From: Protonemura montana
Lineage: Eukaryota > Arthropoda > Insecta > Plecoptera > Nemouridae
Length of the DNA: 64,000 nt
Assembly (NCBI GenBank): GCA_947568835.1
Contig: OX387605.1
Coordinates: forward strand, 2,108,001-2,172,000
Reading direction: 5' to 3'
Under the pieces are notes generated by a model that saw nothing but the letters and a program-made list of their open reading frames with translations, had not been told where the DNA came from and did not search any database. This document shows, piece after piece, positions 58,774 to 64,000 of the stretch. The translations under genes were made by a program, and so were the position numbers. Every line of letters starts with the position of its first letter. Within the stretch, counting starts at the first letter, position 1.

Positions 58774-61000
58774 TTACGACGACTCAATCCCGATTACTTT
58801 GTGCACAGCTCCAAGCTCCGCACGAGAGAGCGGAGTGAGCATCAGGCCTCCGATCGGTGGCTTGTGTTCAAGGTCTTGCAATCGGTTCACCTTCAACTTC
58901 AGCTCACTGCGCAACTTGTTGATCTCCACGTCCAGCACCACTTGATCTAAACAGTCAAGAAGGCGACATTGACGTGCTTTTCAAACAATCATTGTTTTCA
59001 ATTCGGAAACTTAGTTCCGATGGTAAGGTAATAAATTCAGGAACAGTACAAGCGTTGCAAACTAGAAATGAGACAATGAATCAGGATGACAAGTTTCTTG
59101 ACTCACTTTGATAATGAGTAATAAAAAAAATATATATATATATAAATAATATAATTGTTAAGTCTTCTAAATTAAATACAGTATTAACTAAAGGAATTAG
59201 TGATTGATTATAATAAATTGTCAAAGGAAATTAGGAATATAAAAACTGTAAATAAATTTAAGACTAAATTGTACGAGAAATTTAAAGAGGACGAAGATGA
59301 TGTAATGTAAAATTGTTCTTTTAATAGCTAAAAAAGCTAAATAAAAACCATACAAACAAACAAATATATAAGGTGAGCTTCTGTTAGATTCAGAAAGTTC
59401 TAAAAATGGTCAGAATTATAACATTTTTGAGTATTGCAGATTTCTGTGTTGAATACCTTTTTCCAGTATCTCTTGTGCCCGTTTCTGCGTGGTTTTGACG
59501 AGCATGGCGCCAACTGTTATCCAAGTCTTCTTCAGAGGCTGGGCCGACGTGATGAGCGCTCTGATGGCCTCGCGGTTCTGGTTGCGCCGTCCGTCCAGAG
59601 CGACAATCTCCTGGCGATCGGAGATTATTTCTCCTCCCAGCTCCTCGAGCTGCGACAGGTACTCCAAGTCTGCAAGACAAGCGAGGATAATGTGAGTCAG
59701 AAACGATCATAACTAGATTTAAAGTGGGTGGTGAAAATACCTACTATAATAGTTTTAGTGCCGGAGCACACTCTCAATACGATGACTTTTCAAAAATGCT
59801 AGCTTAGCTCTCTACGAAGTTCCATGTCCTTTTTCTTGTCAGCTGAGATATGTTTCTTTCGTAGTCGTTTGTCCGTTTCTCTTGGTTTGCGTTCAGTAAA
59901 AACTGCTGCCTTTTCTCCTGGTCCAAAATGAGTGATGCGAGGCTCCACCCGATCCTTGCCGATCCCAGTTCGATCTCTTTTCAGAACGGTTTTGCAAGGA
60001 AACTTGTGGCCTGTTCCATCACGTCCCAGGCCACATTCTTTATCCCATCCACTTTTCAAGAGTATTTGATATCCTTTGTTGGCTTCCGAAATTCCGTAGA
60101 TGGTGCCAAACGGTTTAGGTCGCGAGTTGAATAAGTGTACAGTAGAGCTTACGTGCTTCTTTCTTGTGATGTCGCAAAATTCACGCTTACACACGTCACA
60201 GTTAAACTTCTCAAATGTTACATTTGCTTTCTTTCTACCAGAAGATGATGCTTTCTCTGCTCTTTTCCCAGCAATGCAATTCTTTATCACATTAACAATA
60301 GATATGTGTCCCTTTTGCTTGGCCAGAGTTAAGCAGCTGTTGTACTTTTTGTCTCGAACACTCACATCAGCACCCATATTAATCAGAAGCTGAACAACAT
60401 TGAGAGCTCCAGAACACGAAGCGCACATCAGAGCTGTCCAGCCAAATTGGTCTGTCACATTGATGTTGACACCCTTTGCTAAAGTCTTAGATACATTGGT
60501 AGTATCATTATTTTCTGCACACTTCATAAGGTTATTTATGTCAGTTTGCGTTATTGACTGATGCGGGGATGTAGGCGAATTCACACCGGATTGGTTACCA
60601 GTCTCAACGTCATCATCAGAATCAAGTATTTCTTGCTTGATAGTTCTATTTAAGTGACTGAGTCCGACAGAAGGCTCACAGTCAACCAAGATACTCGAGT
60701 CATTATGGACATTCTGAAATTCACTAGCGCCTAGTACTACATCTTCATATGTCTTCTTTGCTTGACTGCCTGTTAAAGGTGACACCTTGATTTTTCCATG
60801 CCATGCTGGGGTAGATTTTAATGGAGGTTTGTCTGGAGTTCCTTCCCGTACAAACTGCTTCCATGATATGTTAGCAGTAGCAAGAGATCGCCAGTTGGGA
60901 TGCATTGTCAAGATTGCGACCCACGAAGTTTAGGTTATAGTACACGTTACGCTATTTTGCGTAGTACACTAAAGAACTCACCAGTGGGGTTGTTTGACAT
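58774..61000 (-). CDS. PDRG1: PDRG1, prefoldin-like co-chaperone subunit
   Basis: Small coiled-coil prefoldin-like protein of the R2TP/URI prefoldin-like complex (family knowledge). Three exons in coding order: 61000-60982, 59669-59457, 58946-58774. Exon 1 is only 19 bases (MSNNPT plus one base) before GTGAGT; phases 1 and 1 match and give 134 residues (human 133). Landmarks: LEYLSQLEELGGEIISDRQE, LDGRRNQNREAIRAL, then EKDQVVLDVEINKLRSELKL and KVNRLQDLE, ending GGLMLTPLSRAELGAV. The two alpha-helical heptad regions of a beta-type prefoldin are visible. Exon 1 is the least certain part, but its phase, the Met start and the final length all fit. Intron 1 (59670-60981) contains the complete GPANK1 coding region on the same strand. 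A poly(A) signal is at 58575-58570. Confidence 0.9.
59799..60905 (-). CDS. GPANK1: GPANK1, G-patch and ankyrin-repeat protein, intronless
   Basis: Probable nuclear RNA-associated protein; the G-patch typically docks onto DEAH helicases (family knowledge). A single exon of 368 residues from ATG 60905; an in-frame TAA nine codons upstream fixes the N-terminus. Order: a motif near the start (HPNWRSLATANISWKQFVRE), an acidic region with a possible SUMO site IKQE (residues 89-92), ankyrin repeats about 122-212 (GWTALMCASCSGALNVVQLL), a C2H2-like CDVCKREFCDITRKKHVSST (236-255) and a G-patch at about 277-322 (LLKSGWDKECGLGRDGTGHK). The C-terminus is Lys/Arg-rich. It lies wholly within PDRG1 intron 1, same strand, its ATG 77 bases after the PDRG1 exon 1 splice donor. 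Codon choice is AT-rich, unlike the GC-rich PDRG1 exons. Confidence 0.95.
   Translation of the reverse strand: MHPNWRSLATANISWKQFVREGTPDKPPLKSTPAWHGKIKVSPLTGSQAKKTYEDVVLGASEFQNVHNDSSILVDCEPSVGLSHLNRTIKQEILDSDDDVETGNQSGVNSPTSPHQSITQTDINNLMKCAENNDTTNVSKTLAKGVNINVTDQFGWTALMCASCSGALNVVQLLINMGADVSVRDKKYNSCLTLAKQKGHISIVNVIKNCIAGKRAEKASSSGRKKANVTFEKFNCDVCKREFCDITRKKHVSSTVHLFNSRPKPFGTIYGISEANKGYQILLKSGWDKECGLGRDGTGHKFPCKTVLKRDRTGIGKDRVEPRITHFGPGEKAAVFTERKPRETDKRLRKKHISADKKKDMELRRELS
60947..61000 (-). promoter_or_regulatory. uORF of unspliced PDRG1/GPANK1 transcript
   Basis: If PDRG1 intron 1 is not removed, its ATG reads MSNNPTGEFFSVLRKIA and stops (TAA at 60949-60947). This 17-residue upstream frame ends 42 bases before the GPANK1 ATG, a distance that could allow reinitiation. 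It exists only if GPANK1 transcripts begin upstream of 61000, which is inference. Confidence 0.35.
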
Positions 61001-61639
61001 TTTAGAAGCCAGTTAAGACCCTGGCAATTGATGAGAGGTTTACAAACGGAGATAACCTATTCAGACCCCATGTACCTAGACAAATTCAAAGATCAGAAGC
61101 AAACCCCTACTAGGTGCACATTCAGGATATAAAAGTACCAGAAGAACTCACACCAACCTAGAAAATATATTACCATGATTCTTCTGTTAACTATCTGATT
61201 TAAAAGTAGCAAAAAAAAATTTTTTCTTTGGTTGAAACATTTAATAGTTCAAGTAAAAACAAATATTGAATGAAAAACAAAACAAAATTCATCAGCCAAA
61301 GTTCAAATTTGTATTTATTTTCGGTTACTTTTAACTTTTATCGGGTTTGGCATGCAAACCGCTTTTTGGTAGCCATTGCGAGAATCCGCTAGTATACGGT
61401 AGGTACGGTCGCATTTAAGTTCTTATTTTTCAATAGATTAAGTTTTACGTCAAAAAAGTGGTCAATTCACAAAGAATTAAAATGCATTATTATCTTTCAT
61501 AATTTCCTGGTTAATTTTCAAACTTTCCGGTCAAGACTAGCTATATTTTGTATTCTAAAGTTGGCAATATGTAGTCAGTGACGTCCGAGTCCTCCAAGCT
61601 CGCGACTGGACCCTCACTGGACCGCCAATCCATTCAAAA

Positions 61640-63515
61640 ATTCAGAAGAGCACTTTATGTAGATCACAGACCACACACAGTAACTCAAACCACACAAAAA
61701 CCATGTAAATTTTTAAACCACATCTTGAGATAACAGAAAAGTTTGGGCCGGCTTTTCTGAATCAACTCATTTGGCTCATCTGCAAGATCATATGTAACAG
61801 CAAGTGAAATAATCACCGAGTCATGGATCAAACTATTTCATTTTCCCCTTTCCTGTCTCAAATCAAGGTTTTAGACACTCTCCATCCATGCCAACAAATG
61901 TTAAAGCAATTAGCTTGTTTATACACATGTTCTAGCCCATTTCAATCAGCCACTTCAGCAAAAATCACCTTGGCACGTAGCGAGTGTATTTGTAGCGTTT
62001 GTTCACAAAATTCAGCACGACACCAAAGCCCCCATGGCTCAGAAGGGACTCGAGGTATGATGAGCTTGGATTGCCACCTTTTTCAAAGCTCAACAAGCCA
62101 GATATCATTTAAATAAATATAGTACTTCTAACTGACACAGAATACCACTTCAAACACAAAGGGAATGGGGATTGGAAGATACAGAAGTCCTCAGTTTTAC
62201 AAGCTACAAAAACGCAGCAAATACCTTTTCAGCCGGGTATTCCAATCAAATAGCTTTAGGGTTGTAAATATTTACAGTAGGACACATCATTGATAGTTTG
62301 ATACCCATCAAATACGTATCATATGCTTTAATCAATCTAATCTACAATGAAGTCTAACTAAACCTAGTCTAAACTTACAGCCTAATTTAAAGCCTAATTA
62401 AATACTACCATATTAGTATTAATATTATTATTATTATTACTTCTACTATAAGTACCATTACCATCGCTACCATCTCTACGAAGAACTATTGTACAGTTCT
62501 AGTCTAAACTGATAGTCTAATGTTTAATTATTTCATTAGTATTAATATAATCACCATATTATACCATATTACCATATTACTATATTACCATATACCATAT
62601 AACTATATTATATAGCTCATACAGATACATTGTACCTGTCCGCAGCAAATAAATAAATAAATAAATATTATTAGAATTTAGAATTTACGTGTTTGTGTTT
62701 ACGTAAATCTACTGACTGTGAGAGTGGTGCAAATAGAAACATTATGCAGGCAAGCGATTAAGTTCTATCGCTTGTAAATTTGGTCACATGAATCTTAAAG
62801 TATCTGAGGAAACCCTACTCTCCCTTATGACTCTATCTGCTATGACGTGATGTTGGTTTCATTTACCACAATGTTAGAGTTCTTGGCATAATGCAAGCTA
62901 AGAGAAAAAGTGCAACATGAGAGAAGACAAGAAATATGAGACATGCAAACTAGGAAACAGATCAACCTGCTAATGGTAGACACTGCGACAAAAATTAAAC
63001 TTCTGAGAGAGAACCTACAACAATCCACTGCGACAACAAAACAATTCTTTCGTTAGGAGAACCTACAACAATGAGAACTGCTATAACAAATCAAGTTTCT
63101 GGAGGAGAACTTACAAAACAAAAACTAGACTCATCTCCAAACATTTCCTGACTTCTCTGATGTCACACAAATGAATTAAAATGATTAATATTTCCTGAAC
63201 TTCAGATGCAAACAGCCTCTGAACTAATGTGATGTTAAGCCCTGCAAAGCAACCAATGAAATATGTTATCAGACAAATCAAAGTGACCCATGTTCCGTCA
63301 GAGCCCTGATAAAACTCTCACAGTGCGTCCTTGCAATGATTTCAAGTGCTCGATGCAAGGTCTCCGAGCCGAGTGCAGAGTTTTTGTCGGAGTTCTTGTC
63401 GCTGCAGTCCCGGAGTTTTGAACGAGAGGAATCCAAGACTGCGGCGCGTGGAGTGAACCTGAAGACAGCAGAATAAAGTCACATTAGGCTCGTTCAAAAC
63501 TACATAACGACTCTT
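61640..63515. repeat. Dispersed duplicated segment, copy 2
   Basis: Colinear with 23040-24590. The outer part is diverged (shared GGGCCGGCTTTTCTG, AAAGCAATTAGCTTGTT, ATTCCAATCAAATAGCTTTA). The 62690-63505 part is nearly identical to 23590-24540 apart from a roughly 150-base gap and a small insertion near 63151. This copy has gained an AT-rich simple-sequence block (about 62400-62670). Like copy 1 it lies a few hundred bases upstream of a minus-strand gene. Confidence 0.85.
62641..62670. repeat. (AAAT)n microsatellite
   Basis: About five AAAT units followed by ATTATT. It is part of a broader AT-rich simple-sequence block within copy 2 of the dispersed segment. Confidence 0.8.
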
Positions 63516-64000
63516 GCACACATTAAGACATGCATGCATACGACAGGTATTTTCTTTGCGATTCCCCTGATTGTGGCTAGGAGGGCAGCTTAGGATAACT
63601 CTGCTTGATGGCACTTAAAGGCGTTTGAAGACCACAGCTCTCGATGGTCACATATCACATGATCGGTTGCTTGGCACAATTGTAGCCTCTTAAAGGAAAT
63701 TAAATGTCTGCCATGTTCAATTTGAATATGCGGTCTAGCTTCAAAGCAATTTTTTGGGAACAGCTAATAATGAAACGCTGCCAGTGGGAAATCCTGCAAG
63801 CTGATTGCTCTACACAGGAATAGCCATTGCAACAAAAGAGCTGGCTGCAAAGATGGGGAAATAAAGGAAAGAAAACAAATGAGACCTATAGGAATCAATT
63901 TTCAGTAATATATATATATTTGAAATATTACAAATCTACACGTCAAGACAGGGTATTTACTATCTAAAATGCATTTCATGGTCACCGAATGTGACTCGAT

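Larger units (their letters stand above)
61001..64000. other. Repeat-rich region upstream of PDRG1/GPANK1
   Basis: The first several hundred bases should contain the PDRG1 promoter, but no TATA box or other clear element was found. From about 61640 to 63515 lies copy 2 of the dispersed segment. Simple AT-rich sequence fills 62400-62670. After 63520 nothing is recognisable apart from a short TATATATATA run at 63909-63918. Confidence 0.45.

Noticed and set aside
1-64000. CRISPR array, operon or other prokaryotic system
   Set aside because: The tandem arrays have no unique spacers, and all recognised genes are eukaryotic and almost all are intron-containing.

Overview
This is animal nuclear DNA: every recognisable gene but one is split by GT-AG introns, intergenic and intronic DNA is full of SINEs and tandem arrays, and there are no operons. 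The gene content (fatty acyl-CoA reductase, SCPEP1-type carboxypeptidase, a small four-TM protein) and the 5S-rRNA-derived SINEs fit an invertebrate, most likely an arthropod, but the exact group cannot be fixed from the sequence. I rebuilt six multi-exon genes and one intronless gene by matching exon phases by hand. Reading frame is kept across every proposed junction and protein lengths are close to the family norms.

Layout. 1-8.4 kb: no recognised gene, apart from a possible signal-peptide exon with a TATA box near 1.5-1.8 kb and a 50/55-bp array behind it. 8.5-23.0 kb (-): WDR75 (UTP17-like, ribosome biogenesis), 13 exons. Its introns 6-11 hold four tandem arrays (43, 63, 72/73 and 189 bp units), a 400-bp foldback and SINEs. 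23-29.9 kb: repeats only, including a degraded LINE reverse transcriptase and a 5S-SINE. 29.9-32.5 kb (+): a five-exon four-TM protein. 33.3-42.1 kb (-): SCPEP1-like serine carboxypeptidase, nine exons, catalytic triad intact. 44.2-54.2 kb (+): fatty acyl-CoA reductase, nine exons, the first carrying only two codons. 55.4-57.4 kb (+): DXO decapping exonuclease, five exons. 58.8-61.0 kb (-): PDRG1 (prefoldin-like), three exons, with the complete intronless GPANK1 gene inside its first intron on the same strand. 61-64 kb: repeats, including a second copy of a segment that also lies upstream of WDR75.

The genes are mostly unrelated housekeeping functions: rRNA processing, RNA 5'-end quality control, proteolysis, and lipid alcohol/wax or ether-lipid precursor synthesis. 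The two most unusual structures are the PDRG1/GPANK1 nested locus, where one upstream region could give either product depending on whether intron 1 is spliced, and a 5S-derived SINE family whose 5' part is a tandem array of 91-bp 5S-like units. One multi-unit SINE copy has a perfect 15-bp target-site duplication, so that form moved as a unit.
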